Assembly (NCBI GenBank): GCA_020630195.1
Contig: JAHDBV010000005.1
Coordinates: forward strand, 1 to 64,000
Reading direction: 5' to 3'
Length of the DNA: 64,000 bases
From: Acidimicrobiales bacterium
GTDB taxonomy: Bacteria; Actinomycetota; Acidimicrobiia; Acidimicrobiales; SZUA-35
In this document: positions 45,641 through 53,724 of the stretch, piece after piece
How the letters are laid out: each line of letters starts with the position of its first letter
How positions within the stretch are numbered: the first letter of the stretch is position 1
The notes under the pieces: generated by a model
Told to the model about the DNA's origin: nothing
Seen by the model: only the letters and a program-made list of their open reading frames with translations
Database searches by the model: none
Program-made: the position numbers and the translations under genes

Positions 45641-46513
45641 ATGAACACCTCACGCACGCGCCTGCTCGGCGCGCTCCTCTCGCTCGCCCTCGTCGCCGCC
45701 GCCTGCGGTTCGGACGACACGAGCACCGCTGCGGCCGACGATGCCGCGACCGCCACCACCGCCACCGACGAGGCCGTGTCGGATGACGCGATGTCCGATG
45801 ACGCCATGGACGACATGGAGCATGGCGACGATCACGATCACGGCGACGACCATGACGACCACGACGAGCACGGTGACGACCACGACGGTCACGACCACGA
45901 TCACGGCGAACTCGACCCGATCGACACCGCACTCGACCTCGGCCTGACGCTGGTGTCGGCCGACGTCGACGGTGACACCGTCACCGTCACGGTCGAACCC
46001 TCGGGCGAGTTCACCTTCGTCGACGACGAGACCGGCACGGCCAACGGCCACGTCGACGGCGAGGGGCACGTCCACCTCTACATCGACGGCGAGAAGATCA
46101 CCCGGATGTACGACACCACGATCTCCCACAGCGGACTGGCTCCCGGGGAACACACCGTGCGTGTCGAACTGTCGACCAACAGCCACAACCCCTACGCCAC
46201 GGACGGCGTGCTGATCGACGACATGCTCGTGGTCACCGTCGCCGGCGAGACCGATCAGGCGATCGCTCTCTCGATCGTCGACGGCGTCGTCGTCGGTGGG
46301 GTCGAGGAGTGGGAGGTGCCGCTCGGTTCCACGGTCACGATCCGGGTCGACGCCGACGCCGCCCACGAGGTCCACGTGCACGGCTACGACGTCTTCCTCG
46401 ATGCCGAGCCGGGCGAGCTCGCCGAGCTCAACCTCGTGGCCGACATCCCCGGTCAGTTCGAGGTCGAGATCGAGGAGACCGGTCAGCTCATCGCCGAACT
46501 CGTCGTGTCGTGA
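45641..46513 (+). CDS. His/Asp-rich lipoprotein, possible metal binder
   Basis: The 290-residue protein has a lipobox (SLALVAAAC, Cys22). A run of His and Asp follows at residues 59-90 (10 His, alternating with acidic residues), which is typical of metal capture. The next domain has GEGHVHLYIDGEKI and APGEHTVRVEL. The C-terminal 70 residues (VPLGSTVTIRVDADAAHEVH and onward, with HVHG) look cupredoxin-like. Copper, zinc or another metal could be bound. Its stop overlaps the GTG of a polytopic membrane protein. Confidence 0.72.
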   Translation: MNTSRTRLLGALLSLALVAAACGSDDTSTAAADDAATATTATDEAVSDDAMSDDAMDDMEHGDDHDHGDDHDDHDEHGDDHDGHDHDHGELDPIDTALDLGLTLVSADVDGDTVTVTVEPSGEFTFVDDETGTANGHVDGEGHVHLYIDGEKITRMYDTTISHSGLAPGEHTVRVELSTNSHNPYATDGVLIDDMLVVTVAGETDQAIALSIVDGVVVGGVEEWEVPLGSTVTIRVDADAAHEVHVHGYDVFLDAEPGELAELNLVADIPGQFEVEIEETGQLIAELVVS

Positions 46514-47895
46514 CGCATCGCCGGATCCGTCGAGCCGCCACGGCCGCCGGGACGCTCGCGGGCGGACTCGTCCTGCTCGGCACCCCGGCCGGGGCGGCCG
46601 CCCACGGGCTCGGCGGTCGCTCCGACCTGCCGATCCCGACCTGGCTGCTCGCCTGGGCCTCGGTGACCGTCGTCGCGTTCACCTTCGTCACCTCGGTGTT
46701 GTTGTGGACCGAACCGTCGATGACCCGTGCGGCCACCGGTCGTGCCGTCGCGGCGGCCCGACCCTTCGTCCCGACGGTCGGTGGGCTCGGCCGATTCCTG
46801 CTCACCGGCCTGTTCGTCCTCGCCATCGCGGCGGGGATCACCGGGTCGACCGATCCGAGCGAGAACATCGCCGCCGTCGTGCTCTACGCCGTGGTGTGGG
46901 TGGGCATGCAGGTGCTCGCCCCGTTCGTCGGCGACGCGTGGAACACGTGGTCGCCGTTCGACACGCTCGCCCGGCTGATCCCCGGATCGTCGGCCGCGGT
47001 CGACGGGTCCGATCGGAGTCTCTGGGGATCGACCCACTGGCCGGCGGCGATCGGCATCGCATCGTTCGCCTGGCTCGAACTCGCCTATCACACCTCCGCC
47101 AGCCCGCGGGTCGTGGGGTGGGCGATGCTCGGCTACACGGTGGTGATGCTGGGCTCGGTCGCCCGGTTCGGGCGTGGATGGCTCCGGATCGGCGAGGCGT
47201 TCTCGGTCTTCTTCGGCCACATCGCGGCGATGTCGCCGTTCTTCGTGGCCGACGGGCGGATCCGGGTCCGTCGCCCGCTCAGCGGCCTCGCCGTGCTCGA
47301 CGACCGCCGCGGGCTCGACGGTGTGCTCCTGATCGTGCTCGGCAGCACGACCTTCGACGGCATCTCCCGGACCGACGTGTGGGGTGACCTCACCGACAAC
47401 CCGACCGGGTGGGCCCTCACCCGGACCTCGACCGTCGTGATGGTCGCCACGATCGCCGCGGTGTGGGGCGTCTACGCCCTCGGCTGTGCGATGTCGGCGC
47501 GGATGATGGGCCACGGGTTCCAGCGCTCCTACCGGGCGTATCTGCCGTCGCTCGTGCCGATCGCACTCGGGTACTCGATCGCCCACTACTTCTCACTGCT
47601 GTTCTTCGAGGGGCAGGTGCTGCTCGCCCAGATCTCCGACCCGTTCGGACAGGGGTGGGACCTGTTCGGGACGGCCGATCGGGACATCGACTTCACGATC
47701 ATCTCGCCGACCGCCACGGGCTGGGTCCAGGCCGGCGCGATCGTGCTCGGCCACGTCGGTGGTGTCATCGCCGCCCACGATCGGGCACTCGAGATGTACG
47801 GCCGGGCGGCCGACGCGCTTCGCAGTCAGTACGCCCTGCTCATCGTGATGCTGGCCTACACCGCCACGGGGTTGTACCTACTCGTCGGGAGCTGA
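46510..47895 (+). CDS. polytopic membrane protein of unknown function
   Basis: The 461-residue protein begins with a helix ending AGAAAHGLGGRSDLP and has about ten membrane segments. Examples are LLAWASVTVVAFTFVTSVLL and RFLLTGLFVLAIAAGITG. A C-terminal helix ends near LYLLVGS. Several His and Trp residues lie in or near helices (SIAHYFSLLFFEG). It is translationally coupled to the His-rich lipoprotein, suggesting metal import or handling as a pair (inference). Confidence 0.7.
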   Translation: MTHRRIRRAATAAGTLAGGLVLLGTPAGAAAHGLGGRSDLPIPTWLLAWASVTVVAFTFVTSVLLWTEPSMTRAATGRAVAAARPFVPTVGGLGRFLLTGLFVLAIAAGITGSTDPSENIAAVVLYAVVWVGMQVLAPFVGDAWNTWSPFDTLARLIPGSSAAVDGSDRSLWGSTHWPAAIGIASFAWLELAYHTSASPRVVGWAMLGYTVVMLGSVARFGRGWLRIGEAFSVFFGHIAAMSPFFVADGRIRVRRPLSGLAVLDDRRGLDGVLLIVLGSTTFDGISRTDVWGDLTDNPTGWALTRTSTVVMVATIAAVWGVYALGCAMSARMMGHGFQRSYRAYLPSLVPIALGYSIAHYFSLLFFEGQVLLAQISDPFGQGWDLFGTADRDIDFTIISPTATGWVQAGAIVLGHVGGVIAAHDRALEMYGRAADALRSQYALLIVMLAYTATGLYLLVGS

Positions 47896-47907
47896 GCGGG
47901 GGCTCAG
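47892..47907. terminator. hairpin spanning convergent stop codons
   Basis: CTGAGC-GGGG-GCTCAG is a 6-bp inverted repeat containing the stops of both converging genes. It may be a weak bidirectional terminator. Confidence 0.35.
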
Positions 47908-49400
47908 TCGATCACGTCGGCATAGACCCAGTCGTTGTAGGCGATGCCCTCGGGGAGGACGTGGCCGCTCGCCTGATCGGCGGGCGGCTGGCGCCACTCG
48001 GGGGCGTCGCCGCCGGCGTACAACGCGCGGAGAAACGCACGGCGGCGCTGGCTCGCCTCGATGGCCGGCGTCAGGGTCTCGACGTCCCAGCGGGTGTGCA
48101 CCAGCTCGTGCAGCGCGGCCCGGGTCGCCTCGTGGGCGGGGTCGGCGGCGAGGTTCGCACGCTCGAGGGGATCGGTCGACAGGTCGAACAGCTGCTCGGG
48201 GTCGCAGCCACTCCACACGTACTTCCACGAGCCGCGCCTGGCCATGAGGATCGGAGCCGTGGCGCCCTCCGAGAGGTTCTCGCCGAAGACGACGTCGGTG
48301 GTGTGGTCGTCGCCGTCGAGCAGCGGGACGAGGGAGTGTCCGTCGATCGGGCGGACGAGGTCGTCGAACCCGGCCAACTCCGCGAACGTCGGCAGCAGGT
48401 CGACGAGGGAGACGTTGTCGGGCCGGCGTCCCGGGGCGAATCGTTCGGGCCACGAGATCATGAGCGGGATCCGCGTCGCCCCTTCGAAGAACGTGCGCTT
48501 GTACCAGAGTCCCCGTTCGCCCAGCATGTCGCCGTGGTCGGTCGAGAACGCGACCACCGTGTTCTCCTCCAAGCCGGCCGACCGGAGTGTCTCGAGCAGC
48601 GCACCGACCATCCGGTCGGTGTAGGTCACCGAGCCGTGATAGGCGTGGCGGGCGGTCCGGGTCTGCGCCTCGGTGGGCGGCGAGTCGACGAGTCGGTACT
48701 GCTGCAGGAGGCGCACGCTGTACGGGTCGTGATCGTCGAGCGGGCCGACGGCGGGCATGTCGATCTCGTCGTGGTCGAAACGCGCCCAGTCCTCGTGGGT
48801 GCACTGGTAGGGGTCGTGCGGATGGGTGAACGAGACCGTGAGGTGCCAGGGCTGGTCGTCATCCAGTCCGATGCCGCGTCCGAGGTCGAAGAGCTTGCGC
48901 CGTGCCCGGTGCAGGACCTCCTCGTCGTAGTCCATCTGGACGTTGCGGGTGACGGGACCGGCGAGCGTGAACGACCGGGTGTCGTTGCCGTGCTCCTCGG
49001 AGGTCTCGTTCCAGTCGCCGGTCCACTGGAAGCTGGCCGGGTAGATGTCGAGGGTGAGGCGTTCGTCGTAGCCGTGGAGCTGATCGGCACCGACGAAGTG
49101 CATCTTGCCGACCAGGGCGGTGTGGTAGCCGGCGGCCTTGAGGTAGTGCGCGAAGGTCGGGATCGAGCTCGGGAACTCCGCACCGTTGTCGTAGGCCCCC
49201 ACCTCGGACGCCAATCGACCCGACAGCATCGAGAAACGGCTCGGGGCGCAGAGCGCGAAGTTGGTGTGGGCGGCGTCGAACACGACCGAGCGGCCGGCGA
49301 GCTCGTCGAGATGTGGCGTGTGCCCGATCCGGTTGCCGTAGGCGGGGAGGAACGACGCCGTGAGCTGGTCGACCTGGACGAAGAGGATGTTCGGGCCCAT
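47904..49400 (-). CDS. sulfatase, choline-sulfatase-like
   Basis: The 498-residue hydrolase starts MGPNILFVQVDQLTASFLPA with the metal Asp. It carries the formylglycine motif CAPSRFSMLSGR with Cys51, followed by HTALVGKMHF and FSTDHGDMLGERGLWYKRT. The C-terminal QRRRAFLRALYAGG resembles choline sulfatases. It needs a formylglycine-generating enzyme, not seen here. GACACT lies 6 nt before the ATG. A much longer in-frame extension would overlap the next gene and is rejected. Confidence 0.86.
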   Translation of the reverse strand: MGPNILFVQVDQLTASFLPAYGNRIGHTPHLDELAGRSVVFDAAHTNFALCAPSRFSMLSGRLASEVGAYDNGAEFPSSIPTFAHYLKAAGYHTALVGKMHFVGADQLHGYDERLTLDIYPASFQWTGDWNETSEEHGNDTRSFTLAGPVTRNVQMDYDEEVLHRARRKLFDLGRGIGLDDDQPWHLTVSFTHPHDPYQCTHEDWARFDHDEIDMPAVGPLDDHDPYSVRLLQQYRLVDSPPTEAQTRTARHAYHGSVTYTDRMVGALLETLRSAGLEENTVVAFSTDHGDMLGERGLWYKRTFFEGATRIPLMISWPERFAPGRRPDNVSLVDLLPTFAELAGFDDLVRPIDGHSLVPLLDGDDHTTDVVFGENLSEGATAPILMARRGSWKYVWSGCDPEQLFDLSTDPLERANLAADPAHEATRAALHELVHTRWDVETLTPAIEASQRRRAFLRALYAGGDAPEWRQPPADQASGHVLPEGIAYNDWVYADVID

Positions 49401-49458
49401 GTGCGCAGTGTCGCGTCCGGCCCGTGGTCGGGTCGTCCGGTCCCGTGTGGCGGCAGTG

Positions 49459-50805
49459 TCAGGCGCCGGGCGCCCGCACCCGGACGTCGACCTCGATCCA
49501 GCGATGGTCGGAGGCGACGAGGCGACCGTCGGCCTGGCCGACGAGATCGAGGGCGTCGTCGAGGTAGGCGTGGTCGAGTTCGAACAGCGGCGGCACCGAC
49601 GAGCCCTCGGGCCAGGTCGCCCGCCACCCACAACCGGTGTGGCTCTGTCGCAGACCGCTGGCCTCGGCGAATCGCCGCAGTTCGATGTTGTGTTCGGTGG
49701 CATTGAGGTCGCCGATCACCATCGCCGGTCCGCCTTCGCGACCCACGACACCGGCCAGGTGCTCGAAGTCGGCCCGCCAGACCTCGACCGCCGACTGCGA
49801 CACCGGCGTCGTGATGTGGACCCCGTGGATGCGGATCGCACCTCCCGGGGCGTCGACCGTGGCCGCCACCCGGTCGTTGCCGATCATCGGGCCGACGATC
49901 GGATCCCGGAGGGGAAAGCGGCTGTAGATCCCGATGCCGTCGGGGTTCGAGGTGGCGGCGACCAGCCGATGCGGGTGGTCGGGGAGGCGATCGTCGAGAT
50001 CGGCGGCGAGGTCGTCGTGCAGCTCCGAGATGACGATGACATCCGGCGTCCGCTCGGCCACGAGGTCGACGACGCGATCGGCCCGCTTCGTGCCGATGAA
50101 GACGTTGGTGGCGAGCACGCGCACGCCGTCGGTTCGGTCGGAGGTCGCACAGCTCCCGGGGGCGAAGCCCGCCCACGGCTCCGACGGCAACGACACGGCC
50201 AGGGCGGCGATCGTGGCCACGATGGCGAGCATCCGTCGACCGCTGACCGCCGCGATCGCGGCCAGCCAGCCGGCCGGGATGACCATCCAGACGCTCAGCG
50301 GGCCGAGGGCCGCGGTGATCGGCCCGAGGCTCGGTGCCCAGCGCCACGCGAGACACGCGCCGACCGCCGCACCGAGCACGCCGCCGAGCACCCAGCCGAT
50401 CCGGTGGCCACGGAGCACGTCGTCGAGCTCGGCCCGGTCCTCGCCGAACCCGGCGGCGAGCAGCAGCAGCGTCGCCGCACCGCTCGCGGCGATCCAGGCG
50501 GGGTGTTGATGGTTCGCCCACAGGCGCCAGGTGGCCCAGGCCGAGGCCGCGGCCAGCGGTCCGAAGCAGAGCGCGGATCGCCACGTCGGGACGAGGGCCG
50601 GCGAGCGGACCATCACCGAGGCGAGCGCCGCGCCGGCGAGTGCGAGCACGGCCACGAACGACCACCCCAGGCCGGTCGCCGCGGTGGCCACGGGGGAGCG
50701 GAGCGCCCCGACCGCGGCACCGAAGGCGGCGACGAACCAGATCCCCGAGCCGATCGCACCCAACCACCCGGCGGTGGCCACGTGCTGGTGTCGGCGGGTA
50801 CCCAC
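49459..50805 (-). CDS. membrane-anchored endonuclease/exonuclease/phosphatase-family protein
   Basis: The 448-residue protein has about six N-terminal membrane helices (residues 9-220). An EEP domain follows: VRVLATNVFIGTKRADRVV, VIVISELHDD, MVIGDLNATEHN, LDHAYL and SDHRWIEVDV. These supply the metal, catalytic Asn and His residues. It may act on lipid phosphates or nucleic acids outside the cell. The GTG at 50803-50805 is chosen because TAGCCT lies 7 nt upstream; longer frames are shadows of miaB. Confidence 0.8.
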   Translation of the reverse strand: MGTRRHQHVATAGWLGAIGSGIWFVAAFGAAVGALRSPVATAATGLGWSFVAVLALAGAALASVMVRSPALVPTWRSALCFGPLAAASAWATWRLWANHQHPAWIAASGAATLLLLAAGFGEDRAELDDVLRGHRIGWVLGGVLGAAVGACLAWRWAPSLGPITAALGPLSVWMVIPAGWLAAIAAVSGRRMLAIVATIAALAVSLPSEPWAGFAPGSCATSDRTDGVRVLATNVFIGTKRADRVVDLVAERTPDVIVISELHDDLAADLDDRLPDHPHRLVAATSNPDGIGIYSRFPLRDPIVGPMIGNDRVAATVDAPGGAIRIHGVHITTPVSQSAVEVWRADFEHLAGVVGREGGPAMVIGDLNATEHNIELRRFAEASGLRQSHTGCGWRATWPEGSSVPPLFELDHAYLDDALDLVGQADGRLVASDHRWIEVDVRVRAPGA

Positions 50806-50812
50806 ACGGCGG

Positions 50813-50834
50813 AGGCTAGTGATCGACCTAGCCT
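50813..50834. promoter_or_regulatory. mirror-image -10 elements of the EEP gene and miaB
   Basis: AGGCTAG (50813-50819) and CTAGCCT (50828-50834) form an inverted repeat. On the minus strand the first gives TAGCCT 7 nt before the EEP GTG. The second gives TAGCCT 7 nt before the miaB GTG. The start codons are only about 37 bases apart, so the two promoters should compete for polymerase. Confidence 0.65.
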
Positions 50835-50841
50835 GGACCCC

Positions 50842-52278
50842 GTGAGTGATCTCCCCACCACCGACACGAAGCGCTATCTCGTGCGCACGTTCGGCTGTCA
50901 GATGAACGAGCACGATTCGGAGCGCATCGCCGGTCTGCTCGAGGACGACGGTTACGAACGCACCGACGACGAGGGCTCGGCCGACGTCATCGTGTTGAAC
51001 ACGTGCTGCATCCGGGAGAACGCCGACAACAAGCTCTACGGCACCCTCGGTCACCTCAAGGCCCGCAAGGCCGAGAACCCCGACCTCCAGATCGTGGTCG
51101 GTGGCTGCCTCGCCCAGAAGGACGCCGAACTCATCCAGCAGAAGGCCGGCCACGTCGACGTCGTGTTCGGCACGTTCAACGTGCACCGGGTCTCCGAGCT
51201 GCTCGACGAGGCCCGTGACACCGGACCGATCACCGAGATCTGGACCGAGGCCGCTCTCGACGAGGCCGAGGCCTTCCCCTCGGCCATGCCGGTCCGCCGC
51301 GAGGTCGATCACGCCGCCTGGGTCACCATCCAGATCGGCTGCGACAACTCGTGTGCGTTCTGCATCGTGCCGGCCGTGCGTGGCGTGGAGATGAGCCGCC
51401 CCTACGACCAGATCGTCGACGAGGTCCGTGCCTTCGCCGCCGACGGCGTCACCGAGATCACCCTCCTCGGGCAGAACGTGAACTCCTACGGGCGGGATCT
51501 CCAGATCGCCAAGCGCCAGGCCGGCGACACCACCGCGCGCCTGCGCCCGCTGTTCGCCGACCTGTTGCGTGACACCGGAGCGGTGGAGGGCATCCGCCGG
51601 GTCCGGTACACGAGCCCCCACCCGAAGGACATGACCGCCGAGGTCTTCGCCGCCATGGCCGAGACGCCGACGGTGTGCCCCCACCTCCACTTCCCGCTCC
51701 AGTCGGGATCGGACAAGGTGCTCTCGGAGATGCACCGTGGTTACACGGGCGAGCGCTATCTCGAGAAGCTGGCCATGGCCCGGGAGATGGTGCCGGACCT
51801 CGCCGTCACGACCGACATCATCGTCGGCTTCCCCGGTGAGACGGCCGAGGACTTCGAACGGACCCTCGAGGTCGCCGCGGCCGCGGAGTTCGACTCGGCC
51901 TACACGTTCGTCTACTCACCCCGGCCCGGGACCGAAGCCGCCGAGCGTGTCGACGACTTCTGCGATCCCGAAGAGGTGAAGGACCGCTACAGCCGCCTCC
52001 GCATGGTGATCGAACGTGCGGGTCGGCGCCGTCACGAGGCCCGAGTGGGCAACGTCGAAGAGGTCGTCATCGAGGGGCCCTCGAAGAAGGATCCGAGCCA
52101 GATCACCGGTCGAACCGGTCAGAACAAGCTCGTGCACTTCCCGTCGGGTCCGATCAAGGTCGGCTCGTACGCGACGGTCCGGGTCACCGAGGCGGCGACC
52201 CAGTACCTGAAGGGTGAGCTGATCGAGGTCACCCACACCGCCCGCCACCGCACGAAGATCCCCGTCCTCAGCATCTGA
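50842..52278 (+). CDS. miaB: tRNA-2-methylthio-N6-isopentenyladenosine synthase MiaB
   Basis: The 478-residue radical-SAM methylthiotransferase has the N-terminal TFGCQMNEHDSERI, VLNTCCIRENA and VGGCLAQKD cysteines. The SAM motif is CDNSCAFCIVP, and a TRAM domain ends the protein. It acts on i6A37 in tRNA, the product of MiaA encoded 8 kb downstream. The GTG start follows TAGCCT by 7 nt. Confidence 0.95.
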   Translation: MSDLPTTDTKRYLVRTFGCQMNEHDSERIAGLLEDDGYERTDDEGSADVIVLNTCCIRENADNKLYGTLGHLKARKAENPDLQIVVGGCLAQKDAELIQQKAGHVDVVFGTFNVHRVSELLDEARDTGPITEIWTEAALDEAEAFPSAMPVRREVDHAAWVTIQIGCDNSCAFCIVPAVRGVEMSRPYDQIVDEVRAFAADGVTEITLLGQNVNSYGRDLQIAKRQAGDTTARLRPLFADLLRDTGAVEGIRRVRYTSPHPKDMTAEVFAAMAETPTVCPHLHFPLQSGSDKVLSEMHRGYTGERYLEKLAMAREMVPDLAVTTDIIVGFPGETAEDFERTLEVAAAAEFDSAYTFVYSPRPGTEAAERVDDFCDPEEVKDRYSRLRMVIERAGRRRHEARVGNVEEVVIEGPSKKDPSQITGRTGQNKLVHFPSGPIKVGSYATVRVTEAATQYLKGELIEVTHTARHRTKIPVLSI

Positions 52279-52300
52279 GGACCGGGCCGGCGCCCGCCGT

Positions 52301-52306
52301 TAGTGT
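52301..52306 (+). promoter_or_regulatory. -10 element of the PEP-mutase-family gene (leaderless)
   Basis: TAGTGT lies 8 nt before the ATG at 52315. It overlaps an alternative GTG start at 52303, which it argues against. Confidence 0.55.
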
Positions 52307-52314
52307 CGGCCGAC

Positions 52315-53217
52315 ATGGCCGACCTCCTGCGAGACCGCTCCGACGGACCCGCCGCACTGCGTACCCGCCTCGAGGCGGCGATGAACGGCGCCGGCCCGAT
52401 CGTCGCACCCGGGTGTTATGACGCGCTCGGCGCTCGCCTCATCGGCCAGGCCGGATTCGACGCCGTCTACATGACCGGGTTCGGATCATCCGCCGGCCTG
52501 CTCGGGCGACCCGACGTCGGGTTGCTCGGTCTCGCCGAGATGGTCGACAACGCCCGTCGGATCGCCGATGTGGTGGACGTCCCGGTCGTGGCCGATGCGG
52601 ACACCGGCTACGGCAACCAGATCAATGTGATCCGCACGGTGCAGTCCTACGAGCGGGCCGGTGTCGCCGGCTTGCACCTCGAGGATCAGGTCCTACCGAA
52701 GAAGTGCGGGCACATGGAAGGCAAGCAGGTCGTGCCCGTCGAGGAGATGGCGGGCAAGATCCGGGCCGCCGTCGCCGCCCGCCGGAACCCCGACCTCGTG
52801 CTCATCGCCCGCACCGACGCCCGGGCCCCGCTCGGGATGGACGAGGCACTGCGCCGCGCCGAGGCGTGTGTCGAGGCCGGTGCCGATGTGTTGTTCGTGG
52901 AGGCGCTCCAGGGCGAGGACGAGATCGAGCGGGTCCGCCGGGAGTTCGCCGAGGTGCCGATGTTGTTCAACTGGGTCGAGGGTGGCAAGACCCCACCGCT
53001 CGACCTGGCGACGATCGCCGAACTCGGGTTCGCGATGGTCATCATGCCGATCGGCACCCTGCTGGCTGCCACCGCGGCCATGCAGCACTTCCTGGCCCGC
53101 CTCAAGGCCGATGGCACGCCGGCCGCCTTCGTCGACGAGCTCATGGGCTTCGGCGAGTTCAACGACGCCATCGGTCTCGCCGAGATCGACGAGCTCGAGC
53201 AGCGGTTCGGCGGCTGA
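52315..53217 (+). CDS. isocitrate lyase/PEP mutase-family enzyme
   Basis: The 300-residue barrel has GCYDALGARLIGQAGFDAVY, VPVVADADTGYGN for metal and the catalytic VLPKKCGHM loop. These place it in the ICL/PEPM superfamily, near 2-methylisocitrate lyase and oxaloacetate-hydrolysing members. It cleaves or rearranges a carboxylic acid; the exact reaction cannot be set from sequence. The stop overlaps the ATG of the next gene. Confidence 0.87.
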   Translation: MADLLRDRSDGPAALRTRLEAAMNGAGPIVAPGCYDALGARLIGQAGFDAVYMTGFGSSAGLLGRPDVGLLGLAEMVDNARRIADVVDVPVVADADTGYGNQINVIRTVQSYERAGVAGLHLEDQVLPKKCGHMEGKQVVPVEEMAGKIRAAVAARRNPDLVLIARTDARAPLGMDEALRRAEACVEAGADVLFVEALQGEDEIERVRREFAEVPMLFNWVEGGKTPPLDLATIAELGFAMVIMPIGTLLAATAAMQHFLARLKADGTPAAFVDELMGFGEFNDAIGLAEIDELEQRFGG

Positions 53218-53606
53218 TGCCCCGGCTCGATCACACCGTCGACGTGGCGGCGTCACCCGAGACGGTGCGGGTCCGTCTCGCCGACGCCGCGGTCGACCCG
53301 ACCACGGTCGTGCGGTGGTTCACCGACGACGAGGGGGTGCGGGCCACCGTGGTCGATCGCGGGGATGATCGGTGGCGCGTCGACGTCCGCGCCTCGACCT
53401 TCGAGGCGGAGGTCGACGTCGCCGTCTCGCCTCGGGGCCCCGGCGCGCGAATCCGACTGCGTGGGGATCTCCGTGGTCGGGGACTGCTGCGGTTCGCGTC
53501 GCCGGCCCTGGCCGCCGCCGTGCCGGCCATCGAGCGTCAGGCCACCGAGACGTTGCACGCCGAGTTCGGTGACCCCGACGGGCCCGTCGATCCGACCGGG
53601 CGTTAG
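53217..53606 (+). CDS. small SRPBCC-like hypothetical protein
   Basis: The 129-residue protein begins MPRLDHTVDVAASPETVRVR and has alternating strands (DDRWRVDVRASTFEAEVDVA). This resembles polyketide-cyclase/SRPBCC-type ligand-binding folds such as DUF2505. It is translationally coupled to the PEP-mutase-family gene by TGATG. Its TAG stop is part of the -10 of the next small gene. Confidence 0.6.
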   Translation: MPRLDHTVDVAASPETVRVRLADAAVDPTTVVRWFTDDEGVRATVVDRGDDRWRVDVRASTFEAEVDVAVSPRGPGARIRLRGDLRGRGLLRFASPALAAAVPAIERQATETLHAEFGDPDGPVDPTGR

Positions 53607-53609
53607 GGT
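53604..53609 (+). promoter_or_regulatory. -10 element of the 31-residue gene, overlapping a stop codon
   Basis: TAGGGT lies 6 nt before the ATG at 53616. Its first three bases are the stop codon of the previous gene. Confidence 0.55.
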
Positions 53610-53615
53610 CTCGAC

Positions 53616-53711
53616 ATGAGCCAGGACCGCAAGATCGGACTGATCTTCGTCGCCGTGTTCGGCATCTTCCTGCTGATCCCGCTCATCAACGCGCTGCAGA
53701 CCCGGTTCTGA
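53616..53711 (+). CDS. 31-residue single-helix membrane peptide
   Basis: The short frame has a polar start (MSQDRKIG), one membrane helix (LIFVAVFGIFLLIPLINAL) and a QTRF end. It has its own leaderless -10 and a perfect hairpin around its stop codon. These features argue that it is a real small gene rather than noise. Similar small membrane peptides often attach to larger membrane complexes. No family is recognised. Confidence 0.6.
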   Translation: MSQDRKIGLIFVAVFGIFLLIPLINALQTRF

Positions 53712-53717
53712 ACCGGG
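53701..53717. terminator. hairpin overlapping the stop of the small membrane peptide
   Basis: CCCGGTT and AACCGGG pair perfectly (7 bp) around CTG and include the TGA stop. It lies between convergent genes. The absence of a U run leaves terminator strength uncertain. Confidence 0.5.
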
Positions 53718-53724
53718 CGGGCGT

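Noticed and set aside
47409-49706. 765-residue plus-strand open frame opposite the sulfatase gene
   Set aside because: It is an antisense shadow of a well-supported sulfatase, starts inside another gene and shows GC-driven composition without any recognised motif.
50806-51735. N-terminal extension of the EEP protein across miaB
   Set aside because: The extra residues are antisense to MiaB, and a TAGCCT -10 sits right before GTG 50805.
52303-52314. Longer start for the PEP-mutase-family protein
   Set aside because: The GTG lies within the TAGTGT -10 element.
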